Positions 42,361 through 52,038 of a stretch of 64,000 nt of DNA are shown piece by piece; position 1 is the stretch's first letter, and each line of letters starts with the position of its first letter. Source of the stretch: Mesorhizobium huakuii (GTDB lineage Bacteria; Pseudomonadota; Alphaproteobacteria; Rhizobiales; Rhizobiaceae). The stretch covers positions 1 through 64,000 of the forward strand of contig NZ_BSNY01000005.1 of NCBI RefSeq assembly GCF_030160235.1, written 5' to 3'. A program made the position numbers and the translations under genes. The notes beneath the pieces were generated by a model. It saw nothing but the letters and a program-made list of their open reading frames with translations, was not told the DNA's origin and did not search any database.

Positions 42361-43725
42361 TCATGCCCTCTTGTTCTGTTCCGCTGGCGCCTTGTCCGGC
42401 GCCGGTTCCCAACCAAAGACACTGCGGCCGCCAAGCAGATGCGACTGGTCGAATTCGCCGGCGATGATTTCCTTCAGGCTGGGGCCGGTGACGTATCGCT
42501 CGACCTGCCGCGACTGATCGTCGAGCCGCCTCAGCGCGCCGACTTCTTCTTCACGACCAAGCTTGGCCTTTTGCACGGCCGACTTCAGCACGCCGATTGT
42601 TTCGTCATAGACCTTGAGCGGAACTGGGAACGGGTGCCTGTCCTTGCCGCCATGGGCCAGCGAGAACCGGCCGGGATCGGAAAAACGGCACGGCGCGCCA
42701 TGCACCACTTCGGCGACGAGGGCCAGTGCGCGCACCGTGCGCGCGCCGACGCCGGGAACCAACAGAAGCTCGGAAAAATCCTCCGGGCCGCGTTCGGCGG
42801 CGGCCGCCATGTTCCCATGAAGACGACGCATCACGACATCGCTTTCGCGAACATCATGGTGGGCCGGCATGACCAGATGCGGCAGCAGAGGCTGCTCGGG
42901 AGCAGATGCGGTGCCGGGGTCCAAGGCAGCGAACTCGCGCAGAATGCGGTCCGGCCCAAGGTCGTGGAGCAGATCCAGCTGTCCCTGACGCGAGGCCTCG
43001 GCGCGATGGTCGGTCAGATTGACGATCTCGCCCTGGTTGGCGCCCTCGATCGCGGCGTGCGGCTGATCGACAAAACTCTCCAGACCCTCGGACAGCCAAT
43101 GGTAGCGGCGCGCCACCTTGCTGTCGCCGTTCATGCCTTGCTGCACCACCACCCAGTCGCCGTCATCGGTGACGATGAAGCCGTGCAGGTAGAGGTCGAA
43201 GCCATCCTGAACAGCGACACTATCCACCTTGGCGACCAGCCGGCTGACGGTTGCCAGGCGTGCTCCGTCGAAGCCGATCCGCTCGCCGATGACGGCGAGT
43301 TCATGCGGGGTCTTGCGCGAATGCGCGCCACGGCCGCCGCAGACATGAATGCCGAGTTCGCCCGACAGCGGCGTCAAACCGCGTTTCAAGGCACCGACGA
43401 CGCTGGTCGTGATGCCGGACGAATGCCAGTCCATGCCCATCACGGCGCCGAAGGACTGGAACCAGAATGGATGCGCCAGACGCCTTAGCAACTCATTGCG
43501 GCCATAGTGATGAATGATCGCCTCGCACATGACGGCGCCGAGACGCGTCATGCGGTCGCCCAGCCATTTCGGCACGCGTCCGCCGTGAAGTGGAAGATCA
43601 GCACTGCCCGATCGTTGCGCCAAGTCTGTTGCCTGTTCCGCTGTCTGTCCTGTCTCGACAGATAGGTATCCGAGTTCGCGCGAAGAAGCACCTGAGGCTT
43701 CTGCCTCCTCGACGCCTGGTGCCAT
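42361..43725 (-). CDS. DUF763 domain protein
   Basis: The protein matches DUF763: A-D-L-P-L-H-G-G-R-V-P-K-W-L, then M-T-R-L-G-A-V-M, H-P-F-W-F-Q-S-F-G-A-V-M-G-M-D-W-H-S-S-G, and a later helix-hairpin-helix-like L-L-V-P-G-V-G-A-R-T-V-R-A-L-A-L-V. The family is widespread but functionally unknown. The hairpin suggests nucleic-acid contact. The ATG at 43725 overlaps the upstream stop (TGATG) and so may be coupled. Conservation begins only at a TTG at 43623, a plausible alternative start that removes 34 unconserved residues. Confidence 0.8.
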   Translation of the reverse strand: MAPGVEEAEASGASSRELGYLSVETGQTAEQATDLAQRSGSADLPLHGGRVPKWLGDRMTRLGAVMCEAIIHHYGRNELLRRLAHPFWFQSFGAVMGMDWHSSGITTSVVGALKRGLTPLSGELGIHVCGGRGAHSRKTPHELAVIGERIGFDGARLATVSRLVAKVDSVAVQDGFDLYLHGFIVTDDGDWVVVQQGMNGDSKVARRYHWLSEGLESFVDQPHAAIEGANQGEIVNLTDHRAEASRQGQLDLLHDLGPDRILREFAALDPGTASAPEQPLLPHLVMPAHHDVRESDVVMRRLHGNMAAAAERGPEDFSELLLVPGVGARTVRALALVAEVVHGAPCRFSDPGRFSLAHGGKDRHPFPVPLKVYDETIGVLKSAVQKAKLGREEEVGALRRLDDQSRQVERYVTGPSLKEIIAGEFDQSHLLGGRSVFGWEPAPDKAPAEQNKRA

Positions 43726-44333
43726 CAAGTCCAGTTCGAAAGAACCGTCTCCATCTCGACCGTTTCGACCTGCTGCGCAAAACGTTGGTGATAGACGGTG
43801 AGCAAGGCGTCATGCGTTGCATCGGAAGAACTGCACAGCGCGTCCGTGACGAGCACAACACGATAGCCGAAATCGATGGCGCCGAGCACCGTGGCCAGGA
43901 CGCACACGTCGGTTTCACCTCCAGTGACGACCAGCGTATCGATCTCGTGTTCCATCAGAAAGGCTCGAAGACGGCCTTCAAACCAGGGCGAATAGATATG
44001 TTTGTCGATGACCGCCGCCGGCGGACAGCAAGCAGCCAATGACGGTAACAGCTCGACCATTTCCAGACCGATATTGTCGATCGCCATCGAGGCCCAGCGC
44101 TCATAGTAGCGCTTCCATGTACCAACACCCCGCCCCGGCTTTTGCGCAGGCAGGAAGCGCGTGAAGACCGTCTGTTTCGCCCGTGTCTCGACCAGTCTCT
44201 CAATCTGCGGCAGGATACGCCTGATCCAGGGTGTCGCCCACGGCGACGGTTCGGCAAACAGCCGCTGCATATCCACGCAGACGTGCATGCATCCGCGACC
44301 CAACGGCCCATATGCCAAGCCCGGCACCGACAT
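43725..44333 (-). CDS. Isochorismatase-family cysteine hydrolase (second copy type)
   Basis: This 202-residue hydrolase has the triad Asp21 (C-V-D-M-Q-R-L-F), Lys111 (V-I-D-K-H-I-Y-S) and Cys144 (G-E-T-D-V-C-V-L-A-T-V). It is distinct from the operon hydrolase at 33.2 kb. The ATG at 44333 is preceded by a CGGAG box. Longer frames begin up to 44582 but lack family character. Its stop overlaps the DUF763 start by one base. The substrate is unknown. Confidence 0.82.
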   Translation of the reverse strand: MSVPGLAYGPLGRGCMHVCVDMQRLFAEPSPWATPWIRRILPQIERLVETRAKQTVFTRFLPAQKPGRGVGTWKRYYERWASMAIDNIGLEMVELLPSLAACCPPAAVIDKHIYSPWFEGRLRAFLMEHEIDTLVVTGGETDVCVLATVLGAIDFGYRVVLVTDALCSSSDATHDALLTVYHQRFAQQVETVEMETVLSNWT

Positions 44334-44538
44334 CAAGGCATCTCCGACCGGTGGCACTTTCTCATGGGCTTCTCCTATTGCCCTCCAGGACATTGGAACG
44401 TCACAAGCCGGGACTCGTTCCTGGGTGGCCCGCAGCAACCAACGCAACCGGTCAACGTTTCCGTTGCGTGAACGGAGGCATTCGGATGTGACCATCGGAG
44501 GGGACGCGGGGCCGCGCTGTTTCTGGGTTGCCGCCAAG

Positions 44539-44934
44539 ATGACGGTGAGTGGCGGATGTCTCTGCGGTAGGGTTCGCTTCAATGTTCGAAGCGAACCGGG
44601 GGTGCACTACTGCCATTGCGATATGTGCCGGCGAGCAACAGGCAGCGCGTTCGCGGTTCTGGCGTGGGTGCCATCTCAGAGCCTGACCTGGACCGGCGCG
44701 GAGCCGAACTGCCGCAGGTCATCGCCAATTGCCCAAAGGGGATTCTGTTCAGCCTGTGGATAGCCGCTCAGCCTGACCTATGACGCATCGCCCAACGAAG
44801 TGGCGCTGCATGTCGGCACGTTCCACGATCCGGCATCGCTGCAGCCCCACTACAATTATGGATCAAGCCGGCGGCTTAGCTGGGTTTGCTGCGGAATAGA
44901 TCTGCCGCACCACGACACTGAAGAACGGTGGTAG
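44539..44934 (+). pseudogene. GFA-family gene with internal stop codon
   Basis: The frame encodes a glutathione-dependent formaldehyde-activating-like (GFA) protein: G-G-C-L-C-G-R-V-R-F, H-Y-C-H-C-D-M-C-R-R, and G-F-C-S-A-C-G. A TAG at 44761 interrupts it. The same frame continues after the stop with P-L-S-L-T-Y-D-A-S-P-N-E-V-A-L-H-V-G-T-F-H-D, then C-C-G-I-D-L-P-H-H-D-T-E-E-R-W and a TAG at 44932. All Cys motifs remain, and only the stop breaks it, so the gene was inactivated recently. Confidence 0.85.
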
Positions 44935-44936
44935 AG

Positions 44937-45473
44937 CTATCTCACCACGCGTTTTTCGAGCTTGCGGGCCAAGGTGCGCCGGTGCAGGCCGAGCCGACGC
45001 GCGGTTTCGGAGATGTTGAAACCCGTCTCGACGAGCGTCTCGTGGATGCGCTCCCATTCGAGGTTCTTGATCGAGGTGGGTCGATTGCTTACGGAAACCG
45101 AAACATCACCCTCGGCCCGGCCGAAAGCGGCTTCGATGTCGTCGGTGTTGGCGGGCTTGGCCAGGTAATGACATGCGCCAAGCTTGATCGCTTCGACTGC
45201 GGTGGCGATGCTGGCGAAGCCGGTCAGCACGACGATCCTCATCGAAGCGTCGCGGGCGCTGAGCAGCTTGACGCATTCAAGCCCGGAGCCGCCGGCGCCA
45301 AGTTTGAGATCGACGACGGCGTAGGCCGGAACCGCTGTTTCGAGGGCGCCGAGCAGCTCGTCCCTGCCGTGGCACACCACGACGTCATAGTCGCGCTTTT
45401 CGAAGGAGCGCTTCAGCGTCTTCGCGAAAGTGGCGTCGTCCTCGACGATGAACAGGGATCGATCAGGCCTCAT
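44937..45473 (-). CDS. actR: ActR/RegA-type redox response regulator
   Basis: The 178-residue protein has a receiver domain (acidic pair E11-D12, phosphate-accepting Asp55 in A-V-V-D-L-K-L, switch residue in V-L-T-G-F and conserved Lys in L-A-K-P-A) and a C-terminal Fis-type HTH, N-I-S-E-T-A-R-R-L-G-L-H-R-R-T-L. RegA/ActR controls oxidases and redox genes. The HTH differs at several positions from the usual R-R-L-N-M-H-R-R-T-L-Q-R, so it may be a paralogue. The ATG at 45473 overlaps the kinase gene by 11 bases. Confidence 0.87.
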   Translation of the reverse strand: MRPDRSLFIVEDDATFAKTLKRSFEKRDYDVVVCHGRDELLGALETAVPAYAVVDLKLGAGGSGLECVKLLSARDASMRIVVLTGFASIATAVEAIKLGACHYLAKPANTDDIEAAFGRAEGDVSVSVSNRPTSIKNLEWERIHETLVETGFNISETARRLGLHRRTLARKLEKRVVR

Positions 45474-46815
45474 GATCATCTCCATCGGTCAGTGCCGCGA
45501 GCGGCAGCGAAAGCGTAACACAGGCGCCCTGCTCCATGTTGCGTGCCGAAAAGTCGCCTCCCAGCTTTCGAACCACGTTGACGACGAGGAAAAGGCCAAG
45601 GCCGCCGCCAGGCCGTCCCTTGCTTGACATATAGGGCTGGCCAAGCGCCGCCAGAATACCCTCGTCAAAACCTGGCCCGCGGTCGCGCACCGAGATCACC
45701 AGTTTCTCGCCCTGCCGCTCGGCGGTGACGCCGACCCAATCCTGCGATGCCTCCAGAGCATTGTCGAACACGTTGAAGATGACCTGCTTCAACGCCGTGT
45801 CGGAGACGATCTGCTCGTCGGGTTCGAAATCGTTCTTGTACTCCAGCTTGAGCGGCTGGCGGCTGACACGCCATTCCTGGACCAGATCGTCGAGGAAATG
45901 GCGGATGCTGGTGCGGATCGTGCCCTCGCCCCGCGCCTGCCCCGACGACATCAGGATGCCCGAGACGATGCTTTTGCAGCGCTCGATCTGCGCCTGCATT
46001 TCGGCCACGTCCCCGGCCAGTTCGCGGTTGCGGGTGACGCTGCGGATCTGGCGCCAGTCGGAGAGGATGACGGAGATGGTCGACAGCGGCGTGCCCAGTT
46101 CATGCGCGGCGCCGGAGGCCAGCAGCCCCATGCGCACGATGTGGTCCTCCTCGGCCGAATGCTGGCGCAGATCGGCGAGATAGGCGTCGCGCTCGCGCAG
46201 ATTGCGGTTGATGCGCGTCATGAAGATGACGATCAGGCCGGCCGCCAGCACAAAGCAGATGAACATGCCCCTGATATGTAGGGCCAAAAGGTCGCTGCCG
46301 CCGTGATGCGGGATCGCGATCGGCTGGAACTGGAAGGTGAGGAAGACGAAGCAGGCGGAAGCAGCCGCCACCAGGCTCCAGGTGGACCAGGGCGTCAAAA
46401 GCGCGGCGCCAAGCGTGATCTGCAGCAGGTAGAGCGACACGAACGGGTTCGAGGCACCGCCGCTCAGGTAAAGCTGGGTCGTCAGCGCCGCCATGTCGAA
46501 GATGAGCGCGACGAACAGCTGCGCGTTGCTGATCGGCCGCTGGCCGCGCAAAGCGAGCAGGCTGAAGATGTTCAGCCCGACCAGGAAAAGCACCACCCCG
46601 GCCATCTCCCCCAGAGGCAGCGGGATGTCGAACCAGTATTCCGTCACCAGGATGGTGAGCACCTGGCCCGCCACCGCCAGCCAACGCAGCTGGATGAGCA
46701 GGAGCAGGTTCTTCCTGTTCGCCGCGTCGGGATCGGGGGCCGCGCCGTTCTTGCCTGCAAGCGGTGCGGCCGCAAAGGATTTGTCGTTGCGAAGCGTTTG
46801 CGTCGGGGCGCTCAT
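45463..46815 (-). CDS. actS: ActS/RegB-type redox sensor histidine kinase
   Basis: The 450-residue membrane kinase has six hydrophobic helices and the quinone-site motif G-G-A-S-N-P-F (119-125). The phospho-acceptor is His238 (A-S-G-A-A-H-E-L-G-T-P-L-S-T), and the redox Cys is Cys280 in Q-I-E-R-C-K-S-I-V. ATP-binding boxes follow (N-V-F-D-N-A-L-E-A-S, D-R-G-P-G-F-D, G-G-G-L-G-L-F-L). All RegB hallmarks are intact. It senses the quinone redox state and phosphorylates ActR. Its ATG overlaps the SURF1 stop, placing it in one transcript with the oxidase genes. Confidence 0.9.
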   Translation of the reverse strand: MSAPTQTLRNDKSFAAAPLAGKNGAAPDPDAANRKNLLLLIQLRWLAVAGQVLTILVTEYWFDIPLPLGEMAGVVLFLVGLNIFSLLALRGQRPISNAQLFVALIFDMAALTTQLYLSGGASNPFVSLYLLQITLGAALLTPWSTWSLVAAASACFVFLTFQFQPIAIPHHGGSDLLALHIRGMFICFVLAAGLIVIFMTRINRNLRERDAYLADLRQHSAEEDHIVRMGLLASGAAHELGTPLSTISVILSDWRQIRSVTRNRELAGDVAEMQAQIERCKSIVSGILMSSGQARGEGTIRTSIRHFLDDLVQEWRVSRQPLKLEYKNDFEPDEQIVSDTALKQVIFNVFDNALEASQDWVGVTAERQGEKLVISVRDRGPGFDEGILAALGQPYMSSKGRPGGGLGLFLVVNVVRKLGGDFSARNMEQGACVTLSLPLAALTDGDDHEA

Positions 46816-47627
46816 CGTGCCGGTCCTCGCCGCCGGCGGCGGCCGATCATCGGCGCGGCCAGGGCTGCGGCGAGCATCGCAGCGAGCGTGAACCAGGTCA
46901 AAGCATAGACGAGGTGGCTGTTGCGGAAAGTCACGACCGTCAGGCCGCCGCGCGGCCAGCCGCCGGATGCCGCCGCATCGACGAAATATGGGGCGACGTC
47001 GTTCGTCAAGCCGCGCACTGCCGCGATAGCGGCGACGTCGCGCGAATACCAGCGATTGTCTGCCGCATCGTTGCTGCGCAGGAAGCCGCCGCCGGGTTCG
47101 CTCATGCGCAACAGGCCATCGATGATGGCCGGCGCGGCGAAGCCACCGCTCTCCCGTTCGAACTCGGCCTTGCGCTCCTGAGGAATGAAGCCGCGGTTGA
47201 CCAGCACGGTGAAGCCACGGTCGGTCCGCATCGGCGTCAGCACCCAATAGCCGCCGCCAAGCTCCGTCACCGCCTGCACCAGCGTGTTGGCACCGCCGAG
47301 AAAATGCCCGGTCAACCGCACATGGCTGTACTCGTAACCCGAGGCGGTCATGCCGCCCCATGTCGCCGGGCCTGGCGCATCGACAACCGGAGCATGGATG
47401 CGCTGGTCGACACGGGCGATCAGGTCGACCTTCCAGACCCGCCTTTCCAGCTGCCAGATGCCCAGCCCAACAAACACCAGCACGCCGAGGAGCCCAAGCA
47501 GGACGAGGAAAAGGCGCGACGCAGGCGATCTGCCGGAGCCCTTTCCTGGCGCGGCGGGCAAGCTGATGCCGGCCTGCCCGATCCGTGCTTCGACAGTGGT
47601 CCTCCCCGCGCCCGGCGCCGGGCTCAT
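46812..47627 (-). CDS. SURF1-family oxidase assembly factor
   Basis: SURF1 proteins help deliver heme to heme-copper oxidases in the inner membrane. The 271-residue protein has the two expected terminal helices (about 38-58, with G-L-G-I-W-Q-L-E-R-R following, and near 240-262), the inter-helix G-x-G-Y-W-V-L-T-P, the V-L-V-N-R-G-F-I-P motif, and the late N-S-H-L-V-Y-A-L-T-W-F. It overlaps cyoD before it and actS after it by four bases each. In Paracoccus a quinol-oxidase-specific SURF1 lies with its oxidase genes, which this resembles. Confidence 0.9.
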   Translation of the reverse strand: MSPAPGAGRTTVEARIGQAGISLPAAPGKGSGRSPASRLFLVLLGLLGVLVFVGLGIWQLERRVWKVDLIARVDQRIHAPVVDAPGPATWGGMTASGYEYSHVRLTGHFLGGANTLVQAVTELGGGYWVLTPMRTDRGFTVLVNRGFIPQERKAEFERESGGFAAPAIIDGLLRMSEPGGGFLRSNDAADNRWYSRDVAAIAAVRGLTNDVAPYFVDAAASGGWPRGGLTVVTFRNSHLVYALTWFTLAAMLAAALAAPMIGRRRRRGPAR

Positions 47628-48001
47628 GGCATCTCGCGCATGTCGTGCAGTCCCGGCATCATGTTGGCGTTGAGGTGGTACATCACCCAGAGCGAGCCGG
47701 TCAGCACGATGACGACCAGGATCAGCGTGAAGATCAGCGCCAGCATCGACCATCCGCCCTCCGAGGCGGTGTTCATATGCAGGAAGAAGACCATGTGGAC
47801 GACGATCTGCACCACCGCGAAGGCCATGATGACGATGGCCGTGGCCTGCTTGTTGTCGATGGCGCCACTCATGACCAGCCAGAACGGTATGGCGGTCAGG
47901 ATCACCGACAGGACGAAGCCGATCAGATAGCCCTTGAACGATCCATGCGCGGCTCCGCCATGGGCGCGACCGTGACCCTCGGCGTGATCATGAGCGCTCA
48001 T
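47624..48001 (-). CDS. cyoD: Cytochrome o ubiquinol oxidase subunit IV
   Basis: The 125-residue protein has a His-rich N-terminus and three transmembrane helices (about 24-46, 53-73 and 83-107). The Q-I-V-V-H-M-V-F-F-L-H-M pattern is that of CyoD. It is needed for assembly and stability of the oxidase. Four-base overlaps with cyoC and surf1 indicate coupling. Confidence 0.92.
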   Translation of the reverse strand: MSAHDHAEGHGRAHGGAAHGSFKGYLIGFVLSVILTAIPFWLVMSGAIDNKQATAIVIMAFAVVQIVVHMVFFLHMNTASEGGWSMLALIFTLILVVIVLTGSLWVMYHLNANMMPGLHDMREMP

Positions 48002-48624
48002 CGCAACATCCCCATCAGATAGACGAAGGTGAAGACGCCGATCCAGACGACGTCGAGGAAATGCCAGAACATCGAGAGGCACATCAGCCGGCGGCGATTG
48101 GCCTCGATGAGGCCGAACCGGGCGACCTGCGTCATCAGCGTCACCAGCCAGACGATGCCGAAGGTGACGTGCAGCCCGTGGGTTCCGACCAAAGTGAAGA
48201 AGGACGACAGGAAAGCGCTGCGCTGCGGCGTGGCGCCTTCGTGGATCATATGCGCGAATTCGTAGAGCTCGATCGACAGGAAGGCCAGGCCGAACAGGCC
48301 AGTCACGGCAAGCCAGGCCTGCGTCGCCGCGACGCGGCCCTTGTCCATGGTCAGCATGGCAAAGCCATAGGTGATCGAGGACAAGAGCAGCATGGTGGTG
48401 TTGATCGCCACCAGATCGAGATCGAACAGGTCCTTCGGCGCGGGACCCGCCGCGTAGTTGGCGCCGAGCACGCCGTAGGCCGCGAATAGCATGGCAAAGA
48501 TCAGGCAGTCGCTCATCAGATAGAGCCAGAAGCCGAGCATGGTGCTGCTGCCTTCGGCATGCGCATGCTCTTCTTCCAGGTGAAAGACCGGTTCCGTGCC
48601 GGCCGTGGTCGCACTCGAATCCAT
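47998..48624 (-). CDS. cyoC: Cytochrome o ubiquinol oxidase subunit III
   Basis: The 208-residue protein has five transmembrane helices and family motifs F-W-L-Y-L-M-S-D-C-L-I-F, E-F-A-H-M-I-H-E-G, and F-T-L-V-G-T-H-G-L-H-V-T-F-G. CyoC supports the catalytic subunit. ATG 48624 (M-D-S-S-A-T-T) was chosen. A TTG two codons upstream is a less likely alternative. It lies nine bases after the cyoB stop. Confidence 0.92.
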   Translation of the reverse strand: MDSSATTAGTEPVFHLEEEHAHAEGSSTMLGFWLYLMSDCLIFAMLFAAYGVLGANYAAGPAPKDLFDLDLVAINTTMLLLSSITYGFAMLTMDKGRVAATQAWLAVTGLFGLAFLSIELYEFAHMIHEGATPQRSAFLSSFFTLVGTHGLHVTFGIVWLVTLMTQVARFGLIEANRRRLMCLSMFWHFLDVVWIGVFTFVYLMGMLR

Positions 48625-48633
48625 GCTCAAACC

Positions 48634-50631
48634 CTAGCCCTGAGCGACGAGGAGCGTCGTCCTCGCCTCCTCCGTCTGCGTGACTTCGGCAGCCGGAATG
48701 TGGAAGTCGCGGTGATAGTTGAAAGTGTGGCCGATCGCGGTGGCGATCAGGCAGACGAAGCTCAGCGCCGCCAGCCACCACATGTACCAGATCAGGCCGA
48801 AGCCGAGCGCGACGCTGAAGGCGGCCAGGATGACGCCGGTGCCGGTGTTGCTCGGCATATGGATCGGCTTGAAGCCCGAGAGCGGCCTGGTGTAGCCGGC
48901 CTTCTTCATGTCCCACCAGGCGTCGTTGTCGCGCACGACCGGCGTGAAGGCGAAGTTATAGGCGGGCGGCGGCGAAGAGGTCGACCATTCGAGCGTGCGG
49001 CCATCCCAGGGATCGCCGGTCGGATCGGTCAGAGCCTCGCGCTTGCGGATGGAGACGAAGATCTGGATCAGGAACGCGGCGATGCCGAAGGCGATCAGCA
49101 CCGCGCCGAAGGCGGCGATGACGAACCATATCTGCAGCGAGGGATCGTCGAAGACACGCATGCGGCGCGTCACGCCCATCAGGCCGAGTATGTAGAGCGG
49201 CATGAAGGCGAACCAGAAGCCGACCACCCAGCACCAGAAGGACACCTTGCCCCAGAACGGATCGAGCTTGAAGCCGAAGGCCTTGGGCCACCAATAGGCG
49301 ATGCCGGCGAACAGGCCGAACAGCACGCCGCCGATGATGACGTTGTGGAAATGCGCGATCAGGAACAGGCTGTTGTGCAGCACGAAGTCCGCCGGCGGCA
49401 CGGCAAGCAGCACGCCGGTCATGCCGCCGACGACGAAGGTGAGCATGAAGGCCATCGTCCACATCATCGGCAGTTCGAAGCGGATGCGGCCGCGATACAT
49501 GGTGAACAGCCAGTTGAATATCTTCGCTCCCGTAGGGATCGAGATGATCATCGTGGTGATGCCGAAGAAGGAATTGACGCTGGCACCGGAGCCCATGGTG
49601 AAGAAGTGGTGCAGCCAGACCAGGTACGACAGGATGGTGATGACCACCGTGGCGTAGACCATCGAGGTGTAGCCGAACAGGCGCTTGCCGGAGAAGGTGG
49701 AGGTAACCTCGGAAAAGACGCCGAACAGCGGCAGGATGAGGATGTAGACTTCCGGGTGACCCCATATCCAGATGAGGTTCACATACATCATCGGGTTGCC
49801 GCCGAAGTCGTTGGTGAAGAAGTTGGTGCCGACATAGCGGTCGAGCGCCAGCAGCGAGAGCACCGCCGTCAGCACCGGGAAGGACGCCACGATCAGCACA
49901 TTGGTGCACAGCGACGTCCAGGTGAAGACGGGCATGCGCATCATTGTCATGCCGGGCGCGCGCATCTTGATGATGGTGCAGATCAGGTTGATGCCCGACA
50001 GCGTCGTGCCGACGCCCGCCACCTGCAGCGCCCAGATATAATAATCGACGCCGACATCAGGACTGTAGCCAATGCCGGAGAGTGGTGGATAGGCGAGCCA
50101 GCCGGTGCGGGCGAATTCGCCGACGAACAGCGAGGCCATGACCAGGATGGCGCCACCGACCGTCATCCAGAAGCTGAAATTGTTGAGGAAGGGGAAGGAC
50201 ACGTCGCGCGCGCCGATCTGCAGCGGCACGACAAAGTTCATCAGCCCCGTGACGAAAGGCATCGCCACGAAGAAGATCATGATCACGCCGTGGGCGGTGA
50301 AGATCTGGTCATAGTGATGCGAGTTGAGGTAGCCCTCGGAGCCGTTGAAGGCGATGGCCTGCTGCAGGCGCATCATGATGGCGTCCGAGAAGCCGCGCAG
50401 CAGCATGACCAGGCCGAGCACCATGTACATGATGCCGATCTTCTTGTGGTCGACGCTGGTGAACCACTCGCGCCACAGGTAGCCCCACAGCTTGAAATAG
50501 GTGATCGCTCCGAGAAGGGCGATGCCGCCGAGCGCCACCGCGACGAAGGTGGCCACGACGATCGGCTCGTGCAGGGGGAGCGAGTCGAGGGTGAGACGGC
50601 CGAAGATGAATTTGGTCAGCGTATCAGGCAT
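48634..50631 (-). CDS. cyoB: Cytochrome o ubiquinol oxidase subunit I
   Basis: This is the catalytic heme-copper subunit, 665 residues with about 15 transmembrane helices. Motifs include the Cu-B cross-link region [12 protein letters not shown], the two copper His in W-L-H-H-F-F-T-M-G, and the heme region [11 protein letters not shown]. It reduces oxygen to water with ubiquinol and pumps protons. The start at 50631 follows the cyoA stop by ten bases. Confidence 0.95.
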   Translation of the reverse strand: MPDTLTKFIFGRLTLDSLPLHEPIVVATFVAVALGGIALLGAITYFKLWGYLWREWFTSVDHKKIGIMYMVLGLVMLLRGFSDAIMMRLQQAIAFNGSEGYLNSHHYDQIFTAHGVIMIFFVAMPFVTGLMNFVVPLQIGARDVSFPFLNNFSFWMTVGGAILVMASLFVGEFARTGWLAYPPLSGIGYSPDVGVDYYIWALQVAGVGTTLSGINLICTIIKMRAPGMTMMRMPVFTWTSLCTNVLIVASFPVLTAVLSLLALDRYVGTNFFTNDFGGNPMMYVNLIWIWGHPEVYILILPLFGVFSEVTSTFSGKRLFGYTSMVYATVVITILSYLVWLHHFFTMGSGASVNSFFGITTMIISIPTGAKIFNWLFTMYRGRIRFELPMMWTMAFMLTFVVGGMTGVLLAVPPADFVLHNSLFLIAHFHNVIIGGVLFGLFAGIAYWWPKAFGFKLDPFWGKVSFWCWVVGFWFAFMPLYILGLMGVTRRMRVFDDPSLQIWFVIAAFGAVLIAFGIAAFLIQIFVSIRKREALTDPTGDPWDGRTLEWSTSSPPPAYNFAFTPVVRDNDAWWDMKKAGYTRPLSGFKPIHMPSNTGTGVILAAFSVALGFGLIWYMWWLAALSFVCLIATAIGHTFNYHRDFHIPAAEVTQTEEARTTLLVAQG

Positions 50632-50641
50632 CGGCTGTCTC

Positions 50642-51823
50642 TCACAATTCGCGCCGCAGCAGGCCGAGCGACGGCGTATCCGCCTCGGCGCGACGGCTCT
50701 CGGTCCCGGGCCTCAGCAGCCCTGCCCCGCGCAGCGGGGAAAGATTCCTGGCCGGCCAATTCGCCGGCGTGGCATCGCTGGCCGCGCGCGCCGCCGCAGC
50801 CGCTTCCTCCGCCGTGCAGATGCTGGCCACATAGGACGGATCGTTGCCGAACACCGCGCCACGCCGCGCGAGCTTGTCGTATTGCAGCGGCAGCGTGTTG
50901 TGCACACCCGCGAGACCGAGGCCGCCCTTGGCGTCGATCGACATCATCTCGTTCATGCACATCTTGCCGCGCTCGACGCACAGATTGAGGATGGCGCCGT
51001 AAAGGTCGGGATCGACGGAGGCATAGTGGCGGACCGGCTCGTTCTCGCTCGGCTTTTCAAGTTCGAGATAGTTGTCGCGGCTGAGCGCCGCCGACGCGGT
51101 CCTGGCCTGCGCCACCCACTGCTCGAAAGCCTGGTCGGAGAGGCCATGGAAGACAAAGCGCATGCCGGAAAAACCGGCGCCGCTGTAGTTGGCGGAGAAG
51201 CCGCTATAGGTGCCCGGCCGGTTGATGACGGCGTGCAGCTTGGTCTCCATCGCCGGCATGGCATAGATCTGCCCGGCAAGGGCTGGAATGTAGAAGGAAT
51301 TCATCACCGCCGACGAGGTGATGCGGAAGTCGATCGGCTGGTTGACCGGCGCCGCCAGCTCGTTGACGGAGGCGATGCCGTAATCCGGATAGATGAACAG
51401 CCATTTCCAGTCGAGCGCCACGACCTCGACCCGGAGCGGCTTGTGCGCTTCTGTGACCGGCTGGCCGGGCTCGATGCGGTCGATCCGGCGGTACGGGTCG
51501 AGCAGATGCGTGCCGAGCCAGGTCAGCGCGCCAAGGCAAATGATGATAAGCAGGGGCGCCGCCCAGATCACCAGTTCCAGTTTCGTCGAATGATCCCAGT
51601 CCGGCGCATAGGTCGCCGAGGCGTTGGATTGCCGGTAGCGCCAGGCGAAGAAGACCGTCAGCGCCATGACCGGGACGATGATGACCAGCATCAGCAAGGT
51701 CGAGACCACGAGCAGGTCGCGCTGCTGGGCCGCGACATCGCCGGCAGGCGCAAGCACGACCAGATCGCAGCCGCTCAACAGCCCGGCCAAGGGAAACAGA
51801 AGCAAGGCTCCAAATCGTTTCAT
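50642..51823 (-). CDS. cyoA: Cytochrome o ubiquinol oxidase subunit II (lipoprotein)
   Basis: The 393-residue subunit begins with a lipoprotein signal (L-A-G-L-L-S-G-C, Cys19 expected to be lipidated) and two membrane helices. A periplasmic cupredoxin domain follows ([13 protein letters not shown], then N-S-F-Y-I-P-A-L). The CuA ligands of cytochrome c oxidases are absent, as expected for a quinol oxidase. It is the first gene of the leftward cyo operon. A GAGGGC box precedes the ATG. Confidence 0.94.
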   Translation of the reverse strand: MKRFGALLLFPLAGLLSGCDLVVLAPAGDVAAQQRDLLVVSTLLMLVIIVPVMALTVFFAWRYRQSNASATYAPDWDHSTKLELVIWAAPLLIIICLGALTWLGTHLLDPYRRIDRIEPGQPVTEAHKPLRVEVVALDWKWLFIYPDYGIASVNELAAPVNQPIDFRITSSAVMNSFYIPALAGQIYAMPAMETKLHAVINRPGTYSGFSANYSGAGFSGMRFVFHGLSDQAFEQWVAQARTASAALSRDNYLELEKPSENEPVRHYASVDPDLYGAILNLCVERGKMCMNEMMSIDAKGGLGLAGVHNTLPLQYDKLARRGAVFGNDPSYVASICTAEEAAAAARAASDATPANWPARNLSPLRGAGLLRPGTESRRAEADTPSLGLLRREL

Positions 51824-51910
51824 CGAACGCTGCCCTCGAAGGACCGCCGCAACCGTTCATGTTGCAGTGCGGTATCGATCCAAGGGCTACTGCTGGCGAC
51901 GCTGTGGTGA

Positions 51911-51931
51911 CATTGGACAATTTGTCCAATG
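51911..51931. promoter_or_regulatory. Perfect 21-bp palindrome between cyo operon and MFS gene
   Basis: Ten-base arms CATTGGACAA and its exact complement surround a central T. The site is 88 bases upstream of cyoA and 108 bases before the divergent MFS gene, where a regulator of either would bind. I cannot match it to a known consensus. Confidence 0.65.
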
Positions 51932-52038
51932 CCCAGCCGGCATGGCTTTGGCGCAGTTTGCAGTGCACAATGGAACCCTTGGGGAATCCCCAGAATTGGG
52001 CTCCGGACAGTTCATTCCACGCGGTGGCGACGGATAAG

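Noticed and set aside
48559-50988. Rightward open frame of 809 codons
   Set aside because: It lies antisense to cyoC, cyoB and part of cyoA, whose products are unmistakable. It is rich in Asp, His, Glu and Arg as expected from a high-GC complement and has no domain.
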